Counted from the first letter of the stretch, positions 52,547 through 60,410 are shown. The stretch is DNA of 64,000 nt from Candidatus Pristimantibacillus lignocellulolyticus (GCA_023639215.1 CP097899.1:2109001-2173000), one strand, 5' to 3'. Numbers and translations: made by a program. The notes: generated by a model not told the origin, from the letters alone.

Positions 52547-52655
52547 TTGAGTAATATGAATGTTTAGTCTAAAATGTAAATAACTACATAATTTTAAAAT
52601 GAATTGTGACAAAGCATGTCCCATTTTCCTGTTAGCAGGGGAATGGGACTTTTTA
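52547..52655 (+). ncRNA. Promoter-terminator unit: small RNA or attenuated leader
   Basis: TTGAGT (52547-52552), 17-base spacer and TAAAAT (52570-52575) form a promoter. About 35 bases after the expected start, GTCCCATT (52618-52625) pairs with AATGGGAC (52642-52649) with an inner CCTG-TTAG-CAGG, followed by five T. No plus-strand gene precedes it, so the terminator must act on this short transcript, about 74 nt, or attenuate the gene at 52681. The gap 52224-52546 shows nothing else. Confidence 0.5.
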
Positions 52656-52680
52656 GTTTAAATTTAAGGGAGCTGTTGTG

Positions 52681-53346
52681 ATGGGATTTTCCGAAGTACA
52701 CGAGGAATGGATGAAGGATCATTTGAAGCAAAGAACAGGTGAGCGAAAGGATCGGTTGAAACGTGGTCATAGTTATGGAGAGATGTTATTTCTTGAGAAA
52801 GTATGGTGGCCGCTAGTAGGGAATTTTAAGGATTTACATCCTGAATATGAAGTTGCTGATTGGAGAGGTATGAAATTTTTTGTGGATCTGATGTTGTGCT
52901 TAGGCGATACTAGAATCGCTTTTGAAATTAAAGGTTATGGTCCGCATGTCGAACAGGCTGATCGCACGCGTTATCGCAGAGAGCTGAATCGTGAATTGTT
53001 TTTACAGGCAATCGGAGTAAAAGTAATATCAATTGCAGTAGATGAGTTAGAACATAATGCTGATCTAGTGAAAGGTTTTGTGAAAATGATCGTATTGCCT
53101 TATTTAAGTAGAAAGGAGGAGATGATGAAATATCATCGAATTGAGCAAGAAATTATGAAACTTGCTATAACTAGTAATAGAGTAGTGCGTCCATTTGAAG
53201 TTGTGAAGATGCTAGGTATATCTAGAAAGACGGCTATTAAATATTTAACTAGTCTATGCGACAAAGAAAAGTTGAAAGCAGTTGAAGGAGGAGTATCAAA
53301 AAGAATTCACAAATATGAGTTTATGGGCTCACCTTTTCTATATTAG
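52681..53346 (+). CDS. PD-(D/E)xK nuclease-like protein with C-terminal winged helix
   Basis: 221 residues. The N-terminal half has a nuclease-like pattern: E34 in SYGEMLFLEKVWW, D69 in KFFVDLML, E82-x-K84 in IAFEIKGYG and Q109 in ELFLQAIGVKVI. This resembles DUF559/very-short-patch-like endonuclease domains. Residues about 150-205 form a helix-turn-helix (RPFEVVKMLGISRKTAIKYLTSL). No methylase or other restriction partner is adjacent, so I cannot assign a system. ATG 52681 is 8 bases after AAGGGAG. The leader contains a terminator-like hairpin. Confidence 0.6.
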   Translation: MGFSEVHEEWMKDHLKQRTGERKDRLKRGHSYGEMLFLEKVWWPLVGNFKDLHPEYEVADWRGMKFFVDLMLCLGDTRIAFEIKGYGPHVEQADRTRYRRELNRELFLQAIGVKVISIAVDELEHNADLVKGFVKMIVLPYLSRKEEMMKYHRIEQEIMKLAITSNRVVRPFEVVKMLGISRKTAIKYLTSLCDKEKLKAVEGGVSKRIHKYEFMGSPFLY

Positions 53347-53352
53347 ATAATT

Positions 53353-53411
53353 CCCCTCATTACCTCGAAAAGATGAAGAAATGCAGAATGAAGGGTAAAA
53401 ATCCCCCTCAT
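53353..53411. repeat. Diverged copy of the 51-bp hairpin repeat
   Basis: CCCCTCAT occurs at 53353 and 53404, exactly 51 bases apart, and ATGAAGGG-TAAAAATC-CCCCTCAT (53388-53411) has the same stem, loop and spacing as the units at 5913-6168. Confidence 0.7.
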
Positions 53412-53433
53412 TAGGTTCTGAGTATAGTCCATA

Positions 53434-53482
53434 AAAAAAGACGCCTTTCACACCACAATATAGTGGGTAAAGGCATCTTTTG
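53434..53482. terminator. Bidirectional terminator between the nuclease-like gene and the urease operon
   Basis: AAAAGACGCCTTT (53436-53448) pairs with AAAGGCATCTTTT (53470-53482), with an inner CCAC/GTGG stem. A-run and T-run flanks serve both convergent units. Confidence 0.85.
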
Positions 53483-53488
53483 GCAAAA

Positions 53489-54328
53489 CTATTTACGCAA
53501 TTGACAAGGCGGGTAACTCCATAAAACTTTACGACACATATCCCAAATCTGATTGCATGCTCGTTGTAATTCCCATACAGATAACCCTAGCATACGAACA
53601 ATAATGCCTTTTTCTCTAGCCAAGCTTGCACCTGCAAGTATGCGACTATCCGCAAATGAAGGGAATAATTCTCGAATCAATTGTAGTAAACCATCATTAG
53701 CTTGTGGTGAAAATATCCAGAAAACTGCTTGGTGAGTATAATGCTCAAGTGCACCAACTTCTTGATGCCTATGAATAGCAGGAATCAATTGATAATGATC
53801 ATAGGCAATACGACTACCGTTGCGATTAACTTCTGTCATTGCAGAGTAATGCTTATATTGAAATATCTCATCACGATGAGTTCTACCGGGTGTTGTAATT
53901 TCACAATAAAGTAGTGAAGCACCTGCCTCCAAGTGAAATGTCGTACTTGCATGTAAAATACTATCTTTATAAGGGATTGTAGGTTCAGGCATATACTCAA
54001 GAATAGCATTCTCACCAATATTAAATTGATAGTCTGTCTTTGCTCCATCTCCTAAAGCAGGATGTACTTTAGTAAAAGATTGATTAGTTACAATAAGATG
54101 ACTATGTTCTTCAAGATCGATAGTTACATTATAATGATCGCCATCCATTAGTCCAGGTGATACATCCATCATAATTAATATGAGTCCATTGGTCGCTGGC
54201 TCGCCAAACGTTTTTGTAATTTTCAGAGGCGATTCATGATAACGATCCACCAGTACAGATTTCCCATCTACTTGTCGGCATAGAGCTCGTAGAACGGAAG
54301 ATTTATTGGTGAGTAGATTGGTGTTCAT
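53489..54328 (-). CDS. ureD: Urease accessory protein UreD
   Basis: 279 residues matching UreD/UreH: SPLKITKTF near residue 30, LILIMMDVSPGLMDGD (the conserved G-G-x-x-x-G-D region in a divergent form), TVTNQS-like LIVTNQSFTKVHP and YMPEPTIPYKDS in the middle. UreD scaffolds UreF and UreG on apo-urease and conducts nickel. The start overlaps ureG by 26 bases and has no separate ribosome site, so it is translationally coupled. Last gene of the operon, ending at a bidirectional terminator. Confidence 0.93.
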   Translation of the reverse strand: MNTNLLTNKSSVLRALCRQVDGKSVLVDRYHESPLKITKTFGEPATNGLILIMMDVSPGLMDGDHYNVTIDLEEHSHLIVTNQSFTKVHPALGDGAKTDYQFNIGENAILEYMPEPTIPYKDSILHASTTFHLEAGASLLYCEITTPGRTHRDEIFQYKHYSAMTEVNRNGSRIAYDHYQLIPAIHRHQEVGALEHYTHQAVFWIFSPQANDGLLQLIRELFPSFADSRILAGASLAREKGIIVRMLGLSVWELQRACNQIWDMCRKVLWSYPPCQLRK

Positions 54329-55016
54329 CGTTATGGTGATGATGGACGCGATGATGTGAAGTATGAGGTAGTTGATGTTCTAGCCAGTGAATAATCTCAC
54401 TTACACCAACTTCATCTCGTAAATTAGAAAGGATATACGGGCGCGTGCCACGCATCATTTCTGTGTCCGTTTTCATGACCTCAAGACTTGCGCCGACATA
54501 TGGAGCCAGATCAATTTTATTAATAATAAGGAGATCAGAACGCATAATACCAGGTCCGCCTTTACGTGGAATTTTCTCCCCCTGTGCCACATCAATAATA
54601 TAGATGAAACGATCAACAAGTTCAGGACTGAAAGCTGCCGCCAAATTATCGCCGCCACTTTCGATAAAGATAATTTCAAGATCAGGGAACCGTTGTTCAA
54701 GTTCCTCTACAGCTTCAAAGTTCATAGAAGCATCTTCGCGAATAGCAGTATGAGGACAGCCACCTGTTTCTACTCCAATAATTCTTTCTTCCGGCAAAGC
54801 ATTTTCACGTATTAAAATTCGAGCATCCTCAGCTGTATAAATATCATTTGTAATAACTCCCAAACTGTAGTGCTCCCTCATTGCTTTAGACAGTTTCTCT
54901 ACCAAAGCAGTCTTTCCCGATCCAACAGGACCACCGATACCAATTCGAATAGGTCGATCTAAAACAATAGCGGGTGCTTCCCACTGATCATGAGAATGAT
55001 TAGCTCCTTGACACAT
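54303..55016 (-). CDS. ureG: Urease accessory GTPase UreG with His-rich ends
   Basis: 237 residues, longer than the usual length near 205. The GTPase motifs are GPVGSGKT (29-36), ITNDIYTAED, the nickel-binding CPH in GGCPHTAIREDASMN, ESGGDNLAA and NKIDLAP. An extra N-terminus carries HSH, and the C-terminal tail has HTSHHRVHHHHNDEH. Nickel-binding tails are normally found on UreE, which is absent from this operon, so UreG may hold the nickel itself. ATG 55016 follows AGGAGG by 7 bases within a repeated leader module. Confidence 0.95.
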   Translation of the reverse strand: MCQGANHSHDQWEAPAIVLDRPIRIGIGGPVGSGKTALVEKLSKAMREHYSLGVITNDIYTAEDARILIRENALPEERIIGVETGGCPHTAIREDASMNFEAVEELEQRFPDLEIIFIESGGDNLAAAFSPELVDRFIYIIDVAQGEKIPRKGGPGIMRSDLLIINKIDLAPYVGASLEVMKTDTEMMRGTRPYILSNLRDEVGVSEIIHWLEHQLPHTSHHRVHHHHNDEHQSTHQ

Positions 55017-55017
55017 A

Positions 55018-55165
55018 ATAATTCCTCCTAAAATTTTTCATTATCAACTCGATACACTTCTAGTAAATGAAAAGTAGCATCGAAAGCATAAACCTAATTT
55101 TTCATTATCAACTCGATACACTTCTAGTAAATGAAAAGTAGCATCGAAAACATATCTTACAAACT
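55018..55165 (-). promoter_or_regulatory. Duplicated leader module between ureF and ureG
   Basis: TTTTTCATTATCAACTCG starts at 55034 and 55098 (period 64). On the minus strand the hairpin AATGAAAAAT / ACTTTTCATT encloses a TATGCTTTCGATG loop, and the downstream copy reads AATGAAAAATTTTAGGAGG, the ureG ribosome site. It lies inside an operon, so it acts on translation or mRNA processing rather than promotion. The rest of the 240-base ureF-ureG gap is AT-rich without features. Confidence 0.6.
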
Positions 55166-55256
55166 TTACGCCGCATATCGTTGATGCCATTAGCGGTTAG
55201 CTATATAAATAGTTAGCAATGATAACTATTTATAACATCAAACATTGCAATATCAT

Positions 55257-55952
55257 TTATGACATAAATAATCTTGAATATAATGTTTCATGTTCCATTG
55301 CCAAAATATCATGTACTGCTGAGAAGCTAAATGGCTTCGAAATACTATGCTTACATAATTCCGACCATTCCTCAGTGGCATATTGTTGCATGCGGCGAAT
55401 TAATAACTGCCCATCGGTTTGCCCCATCGACATTAATCGAATGCCACTATTGACCATTGTTTGAATACTCGTGTATAGATAGCCGTGGACAGCAGTATCA
55501 ACATCGATATCGAGATGCCAAGTTATCCATGTAAATACAACGGGAAATGTTCCATAACCTCCATGAAGAGTAAGGAGTTGTTCTAACTCATCTAATTTAG
55601 CTTCAGGATATAGAGATTTACCAAGTTTAATTAATCTTCTGCCCATTTTGTACATACCATCTCGAGTCTCTCGTGGGGAACGCTGGGTATGAAATATACT
55701 ATCTAGCTGAGCTATTTGCTTGTCATCATACTCGTGAAGTGCTTTATAGATGCAACTAATTGTGATTGCATCCATAGGGACGATAGAGCTATGAATTTGC
55801 CCAGCGATATATTGTTCTAATTGTTGAAGTGTGGTGACATGATGTCGTTGTACAAAAGTTTCCAAACCGAACGAGTGTGAGAAACCACCGATCGGAATTG
55901 CGGAATCTAATAGTTGTACATAGGAGAGTAAGGAAGTAGGAGAGGGGATCAT
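55257..55952 (-). CDS. ureF: Urease accessory protein UreF
   Basis: 231-residue all-helical protein with the UreF patterns LLDSAIPIGGFSHSFGLETFVQ at the N-terminus and HGGYGTFPVVFTW in the second half. UreF activates UreG's GTPase within the UreDFG complex. ATG 55952 is used, after AAGGGAG, giving a family-like start MIPSPTSLLSYVQLLDS; the open frame to 56108 only overlaps ureC. It ends about 240 bases before ureG, an unusually large gap within a urease operon. Confidence 0.93.
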   Translation of the reverse strand: MIPSPTSLLSYVQLLDSAIPIGGFSHSFGLETFVQRHHVTTLQQLEQYIAGQIHSSIVPMDAITISCIYKALHEYDDKQIAQLDSIFHTQRSPRETRDGMYKMGRRLIKLGKSLYPEAKLDELEQLLTLHGGYGTFPVVFTWITWHLDIDVDTAVHGYLYTSIQTMVNSGIRLMSMGQTDGQLLIRRMQQYATEEWSELCKHSISKPFSFSAVHDILAMEHETLYSRLFMS

Positions 55953-55989
55953 AGGCAACTCCCTTCCACTGAAAGTAGCATCAGTAAAT

Positions 55990-57693
55990 TTAGAATAAGT
56001 AATAACGTTGAGCCATTGGTAATACTGAAGCTGGTTCGCAAGTAATGTGCTTACCATCAACTCGAACCTCATATGTCTCAGGGTTAACTTCAATATGCGG
56101 AGTTTCACCGTTATGGATCATATCTTTTTTGCTAATCGTTCTTGTGTTATGAACAGCTGCTATCTTTTTCTGTAGCCCTAGTTGTTCATGCACGCCAGCT
56201 TGAAATGCAGCTTGTGAGATAAAGGTGAAAGAGCCTTGTGCAACAGCTTTTCCAAATGAGCCGAACATCGAACGGCCAAATACAGGTTGTGGTGTTGGGA
56301 TGGAAGCGTTAGGATCACCCATCTGTGAGTAAGTAATGAACCCGCCCTTTAAGATCATCTCAGGTTTAACTCCAAAGAAGGATGGTTGCCATAGCACGAG
56401 ATCGGCCCATTTACCAACTTCAATAGAGCCTACTAGATCTGAGATTCCATGTGCAATGGCTGGATTAATCGTATATTTCGCAATATAACGCTTAATACGG
56501 AAGTTGTCGCTTAGTTCTTCCGATCCACGTTGTTGCTTCATTTTGTCAGCAGTTTGCCATGTGCGAGTAATAACTTCGCCTACACGTCCCATTGCTTGAG
56601 AATCAGAGCTAATAATGCTGAATACACCGAGATCATGCAAAATATCTTCAGCAGCAATCGTTTCTGGACGAATTCTAGAATCAGCAAACGCAACATCTTC
56701 AGGTATGGAACTATCTAGGTGGTGGCACACCATTAACATATCGAGATGCTCTTCAATCGTATTAATTGTAAATGGACGAGTAGGATTCGTTGATGATGGA
56801 ATAACATTCATATGTCCAGCTGCAGTAATAATATCTGGAGCATGACCACCACCAGCACCCTCAGTATGATACGTATGAATGGTACGACCTTTTATTGCTG
56901 CAAGTGTATCTTCTACGAACCCAGATTCATTCAATGTATCCGTATGGATAGCGACTTGAATATCGTATTGATCAGCAACGGTTAGACAAGTATCAATTGA
57001 AGCGGGAGTAGTACCCCAATCTTCATGAAGCTTCAATCCGATGGCTCCTGCTTCAATTTGCTCGATTAGCGGAGCAGTAGTTGAACAGTTTCCTTTACCA
57101 AGTAAGCCGATATTCATAGGGAATGCTTCTACAGCTAAAAGCATACGATGAATATTCCATGCACCTGATGTACATGTTGTAGCATTAGTACCTGTAGCGG
57201 GACCAGTTCCTCCGCCAATCATCGTTGTAATTCCAGAGGCAAGAGCTGTTTCAATTTGCTGCGGGCAAATGAAATGAATATGAGTATCGATACCGCCAGC
57301 AGTTACAATTCTTCCTTCACCGGCAATAACTTCTGTCGATGCCCCAACAATTAATTGTGGATGTACACCGTCCATCGTATCAGGATTACCTGCTTTACCT
57401 ATTCCGACAATCACACCATCTCTAATTCCAATATCTGCTTTAATAATCCCCCAATGATCAATAATGATGGCATTAGTAATAAGAAGATCAAGTGCTCCTT
57501 CAGCACGTGTAATACGCGCGGATTGCCCCATGCCATCTCGTATAACTTTTCCTCCACCAAATTTACATTCATCACCGTATACCGTGTAATCTTGCTCAAT
57601 CGTTGCCCATAGTTCTGTATCAGCAAGTCTGACTGCATCTCCAGTCGTTGGCCCGAATATCGAAGCATATTGTGTTTTGGTCATTCTAGCCAT
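55990..57693 (-). CDS. ureC: Urease alpha subunit UreC
   Basis: 567 residues, full length, with the complete active site: nickel ligands in GIDTHIHFICP (H-x-H), the carbamylated lysine in GLKLHEDWG, histidines in VAIHTDTLNESGF and HTYHTEGAGGGHAPDI, the flap MLMVCHHLD and the aspartate in SSDSQAMGRVGE. It hydrolyses urea to ammonia and carbamate. ATG 57693 overlaps ureB by 8 bases. Catalytically competent by sequence. Confidence 0.97.
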   Translation of the reverse strand: MARMTKTQYASIFGPTTGDAVRLADTELWATIEQDYTVYGDECKFGGGKVIRDGMGQSARITRAEGALDLLITNAIIIDHWGIIKADIGIRDGVIVGIGKAGNPDTMDGVHPQLIVGASTEVIAGEGRIVTAGGIDTHIHFICPQQIETALASGITTMIGGGTGPATGTNATTCTSGAWNIHRMLLAVEAFPMNIGLLGKGNCSTTAPLIEQIEAGAIGLKLHEDWGTTPASIDTCLTVADQYDIQVAIHTDTLNESGFVEDTLAAIKGRTIHTYHTEGAGGGHAPDIITAAGHMNVIPSSTNPTRPFTINTIEEHLDMLMVCHHLDSSIPEDVAFADSRIRPETIAAEDILHDLGVFSIISSDSQAMGRVGEVITRTWQTADKMKQQRGSEELSDNFRIKRYIAKYTINPAIAHGISDLVGSIEVGKWADLVLWQPSFFGVKPEMILKGGFITYSQMGDPNASIPTPQPVFGRSMFGSFGKAVAQGSFTFISQAAFQAGVHEQLGLQKKIAAVHNTRTISKKDMIHNGETPHIEVNPETYEVRVDGKHITCEPASVLPMAQRYYLF

Positions 57694-58063
57694 GGAATGC
57701 TTTACCCTCCTTCCAGTGCGTAAGACGTTCCTCTATCTCGGAATCATCTTCAAAACGTACTGCTTTTCCGCTTGTTAGATGATTCAGTCCATATACTTCT
57801 CTTGTTCCACCTAGGGAAACGAGTTCAACAGGTTTTTCTTCACCTGGTTCGAATCGAACGGCGGTGCCCGCGGGTATATTCAGACGCATGCCAAAAGCTA
57901 ATTTACGATCGAAAGCAAGTGATCGATTAACTTCATAGAAATGAAAATGAGAACCGATTTGAATCGGGCGATCTCCTTGGTTAATTACGATAAGAGAGAT
58001 AGTGCTACGACCACTATTGATTTCTATATATCCTTCGGCTACGCGATACTCTCCAGGAATCAT
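57686..58063 (-). CDS. ureB: Urease beta subunit UreB
   Basis: 125 residues with UreB patterns: IPGEYRVAEGYIEINSGR at the start, DRPIQIGSHFHFYEVNRSLAFDR and the PAGTAVRFEPGEEKPVELV block. It is a structural subunit of the (UreABC)3 assembly. AAAGGGG lies 9 bases before the ATG; the gene overlaps ureC and follows ureA by 21 bases. Confidence 0.96.
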   Translation of the reverse strand: MIPGEYRVAEGYIEINSGRSTISLIVINQGDRPIQIGSHFHFYEVNRSLAFDRKLAFGMRLNIPAGTAVRFEPGEEKPVELVSLGGTREVYGLNHLTSGKAVRFEDDSEIEERLTHWKEGKAFHG

Positions 58064-58084
58064 ATCCGTCAGCCCCTTTCGTCG

Positions 58085-58390
58085 TTACTGTCTAATCGGT
58101 TCATGAATCGTCACTAACTTTGTACCATCAGGAAAAGTAGCTTCCACTTGAACCTCAGTGATCATTTCTGGAATACCTTCCATACATTGCGCTCTTGTTA
58201 ATATGGTTCCCCCATATGACATTAGCTCGGCAACCGTTTTTCCTTCTCTGGCACCTTCCATAACCTCAGAAATAATAATCGACATCGCTTCAGGGTAGTT
58301 AAGTTTAATTCCTTTACTCATTCGCATGCGTGAAAGATCAGCTGCGTAACTAATAAGTAGCTTTTCTCTCTCCCGATCAGTTAGATGCAT
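58085..58390 (-). CDS. ureA: Urease gamma subunit UreA
   Basis: 101 residues, the standard UreA length: MHLTDREREKLLISYAADLS at the start, LNYPEAMSIIISEVMEGAREGKTVAELM in the centre and the DGTKLVTIHEPIR end. First gene of the operon, preceded by GGAGGTGA. A GlnR/TnrA-type box lies 43 bases upstream of the start codon. Confidence 0.97.
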   Translation of the reverse strand: MHLTDREREKLLISYAADLSRMRMSKGIKLNYPEAMSIIISEVMEGAREGKTVAELMSYGGTILTRAQCMEGIPEMITEVQVEATFPDGTKLVTIHEPIRQ

Positions 58391-58426
58391 GGTTGGAAAT
58401 CACCTCCATATGTGTAATCAAATAGT

Positions 58427-58449
58427 ATTATATGTCAACCTATATAACA
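58427..58449 (-). promoter_or_regulatory. GlnR/TnrA-type box and -10 element upstream of ureA
   Basis: TGTCAACCTATATAACA (58433-58449) matches TGTNAN7TNACA at every fixed position. On the minus strand TATAAT (58427-58432) abuts it and would give a leader of about 30 bases, so a bound regulator would cover the core promoter. Confidence 0.7.
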
Positions 58450-58536
58450 TGAGCATATAGTAATGAATCAATCATTTGCACTTTTATACCTATTTTTGAT
58501 ATAAATAAATAATTATAACCTAAAATTAGTTTTTTA

Positions 58537-58576
58537 TGTAAACTATATTGACGTGAAGGGAAAACGTTCCTATAAT
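58537..58576 (+). promoter_or_regulatory. urtA promoter overlapped by a second GlnR/TnrA-type box
   Basis: TTGACG (58548-58553), 17-base spacer, TATAAT (58571-58576) is a strong promoter pointing to urtA. TGTAAACTATATTGACG (58537-58553) matches TGTNAN7TNACA with one mismatch (final base) and covers the -35 box, the geometry of GlnR repression. Confidence 0.7.
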
Positions 58577-58657
58577 TGGAAATACGAACATTAAACGTAA
58601 AAAGAGAGAGAATGTTCGATAAACAAGCAATATTAAATGGGAAAAGGGAGTGGAGTA

Positions 58658-59908
58658 ATGAAGAGAAGAACATGGATTAGTTTGATGGCGTTAGTAGTTG
58701 TAGCATGCATGGTTGTAACAGGTTGTGGTAACAATGGTGCTGTTGCGCCGACTTCCACACCAGAAACAACAGATTCAACTACAGAATCAGGGGATACGAT
58801 TAAAGTAGGGATTCTTCATTCATTAAGTGGAACGATGGCTATTAGTGAAGTTTCAGTTAAAGATGCTGAAATGATGGCAATTAACGAAATTAACGCAGCT
58901 GGCGGTGTACTTGGGAAACAAATTGAGGCAGTAGTTGAAGACGGTGCTTCTGATTGGCCAACATTTGCTGAAAAAGCAAAAAAACTACTTCAACAAGATA
59001 AAGTAGCAACTGTTTTCGGTGGTTGGACATCGTCAAGTCGTAAAGCAATGTTACCAGTATTTGAAGAGCTAAATGGATTACTTTGGTACCCTGTACAGTA
59101 TGAAGGTTTGGAATCTTCGCCAAATATATTCTACACAGGTGCTACAACGAATCAACAAATTGTGCCTGCTGTTGACTGGTTACTTGAAAACCGTGGTACG
59201 AGTTTCTTCTTATTAGGTTCGGATTATGTATTTCCACGTACAGCTAACAAAATTATTAAAGCACAACTAGAAGCTTCTGGTGGAGAAGTTGTAGCTGAAG
59301 AATATACACCGCTTGGACATACAGATTACAGTACAGTAATTAGTAAGATTAAAGAAGCAAAACCGGATATCGTGTTCAATACATTGAATGGCGATAGTAA
59401 CGTGGCATTCTTCAAACAATTGAAAGATGCAGGTATTTCAGCAAGTGATCTAACAACATTATCTGTAAGTGTTGCTGAGGAAGAAATTCGCGGTATTGGT
59501 ACTGATGTTCTTGCAGGTCATCTAGCAGCATGGAACTATTATCAAACAACGGATACACCTGAAAATACTAAATTCGTAGAGGCATATAAAGCTGCATACG
59601 GAGCAGATCGTGTAACGGCCGATCCAATAGAAGCTGGTTATATTGCTGTTTATTTATGGGCTGCTGCAGTAGAAAAGGCTGGTTCAACAGATGTGGATAA
59701 AGTAAGAGAAGCTGCTGCTGGTCTTGAATTTAATGCTCCTGAGGGTAAAGTTACAATCGACGGAGAAACTCAACATATTTACAAGAAAGTGCTAATTGGT
59801 GAAGTTCAACCGGATGGTATGTTCAAACAATTATATAGTACTGCTGATCCAGTAAAACCAGACCCATATTTGAAGGGTTATGATTGGGCAACAGGATTAG
59901 CTGAATAA
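58658..59908 (+). CDS. urtA: Urea ABC transporter substrate-binding lipoprotein UrtA
   Basis: 416 residues with lipobox VTGC (cysteine 23) and a Thr/Ser-rich spacer, then a Leu/Ile/Val-type periplasmic-binding fold. IKVGILHSLSGTMAISE, EDGASDWPTFAEKA, FGGWTSSSRKAMLPVFE and LWYPVQYEGLESSPNIFYTGA are the UrtA/FmdD-type signatures. It captures external urea. ATG 58658 follows AAGGGAG by 7 bases; the frame from 58637 includes the ribosome site. First gene of urtABCDE, divergent from the urease operon. Confidence 0.96.
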   Translation: MKRRTWISLMALVVVACMVVTGCGNNGAVAPTSTPETTDSTTESGDTIKVGILHSLSGTMAISEVSVKDAEMMAINEINAAGGVLGKQIEAVVEDGASDWPTFAEKAKKLLQQDKVATVFGGWTSSSRKAMLPVFEELNGLLWYPVQYEGLESSPNIFYTGATTNQQIVPAVDWLLENRGTSFFLLGSDYVFPRTANKIIKAQLEASGGEVVAEEYTPLGHTDYSTVISKIKEAKPDIVFNTLNGDSNVAFFKQLKDAGISASDLTTLSVSVAEEEIRGIGTDVLAGHLAAWNYYQTTDTPENTKFVEAYKAAYGADRVTADPIEAGYIAVYLWAAAVEKAGSTDVDKVREAAAGLEFNAPEGKVTIDGETQHIYKKVLIGEVQPDGMFKQLYSTADPVKPDPYLKGYDWATGLAE

Positions 59909-59920
59909 CGAAAAACATAA

Positions 59921-59967
59921 TGTGGGAGGTGGATTCCGTTATTGTACGGCGGAATCTACTTTCCTCA
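59921..59967 (+). other. Hairpin after urtA
   Basis: The segment beginning GTGGGAGGTGGATTCCG folds back on CGGCGGAATCTACTTTCCTC with a few mismatches. There is no T-run. Like the hairpin after lplA it may protect the binding-protein message and lower expression of the downstream permeases. Confidence 0.5.
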
Positions 59968-60050
59968 CAGTAAGCTACATTCTGTGACAAGTAAGAAACT
60001 TGGCATAGAATCGCGATATTAGTCTTTCAAGAACTTAATCATCCTCGCAT

Positions 60051-60201
60051 ATTCACTTGTCAGAACCAAGAAGATGAGTTGAAGCTAGAGAGTGAGGAGC
60101 AGAGCGTACGTAGTTGGTACGTGAGCACCAGAACGAACGATGAAACTCATATTCGCAGTCGAATAAACAACGAAGCATATTCATCGTTATCACAAGTGAA
60201 T
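60051..60201 (+). ncRNA. Large structured element, copy A (candidate RNA)
   Basis: ATTCACTTGT (60051-60060) pairs perfectly with ACAAGTGAAT (60192-60201), closing a 151-nt element. Inside are GAGGAGCAGAGC-GTACGT-AGTTGGTAC-GTGAGCACC and the hairpin CATATTCGCAGTCGAATA, then CATCGTTATCACA. The element is repeated 170 bases downstream and again at 18666-18878. It lies in the 502-base urtA-urtB gap in the same orientation as the genes. Confidence 0.6.
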
Positions 60202-60220
60202 GAGAAATAAAGTTCAAATA

Positions 60221-60374
60221 ACTCACTTATCAGCACCAAGAAGACGGCAAGAAGCTAGGAAAACGAGGAGCAGAGCGTACGTTACTGGTACACGAGCACC
60301 GCAGTCTTCCGATGAATGCCATATTCGAAGTCGAATAAGCTTCAATAGCAAAATCATCGTGATCACAAGTAAGT
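60221..60374 (+). ncRNA. Large structured element, copy B (candidate RNA)
   Basis: ACTCACTTAT (60221-60230) and ACAAGTAAGT (60365-60374) form the closing stem with two imperfect positions. GGAAAAC/GTCTTCC, GTAC/GTAC and ATATTCG/CGAATA hairpins lie inside, and the primary sequence parallels copy A, with changes on both sides of stems (for example GAAGCT with AGCTTC). It ends 36 bases before the urtB start. Confidence 0.6.
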
Positions 60375-60410
60375 TGGTTGAACATCCTCTAAGGAAGGGA
60401 GTCGATGAAT

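Noticed and set aside
55953..56108. N-terminal extension of UreF
   Set aside because: The extension runs inside ureC in another frame, has no UreF similarity, and a good ribosome site precedes ATG 55952.
59921..60410. T-box leader in the urtA-urtB gap
   Set aside because: The gap is long and structured, but no T-box sequence or antiterminator bulge was found, and the downstream genes are not amino-acid related.
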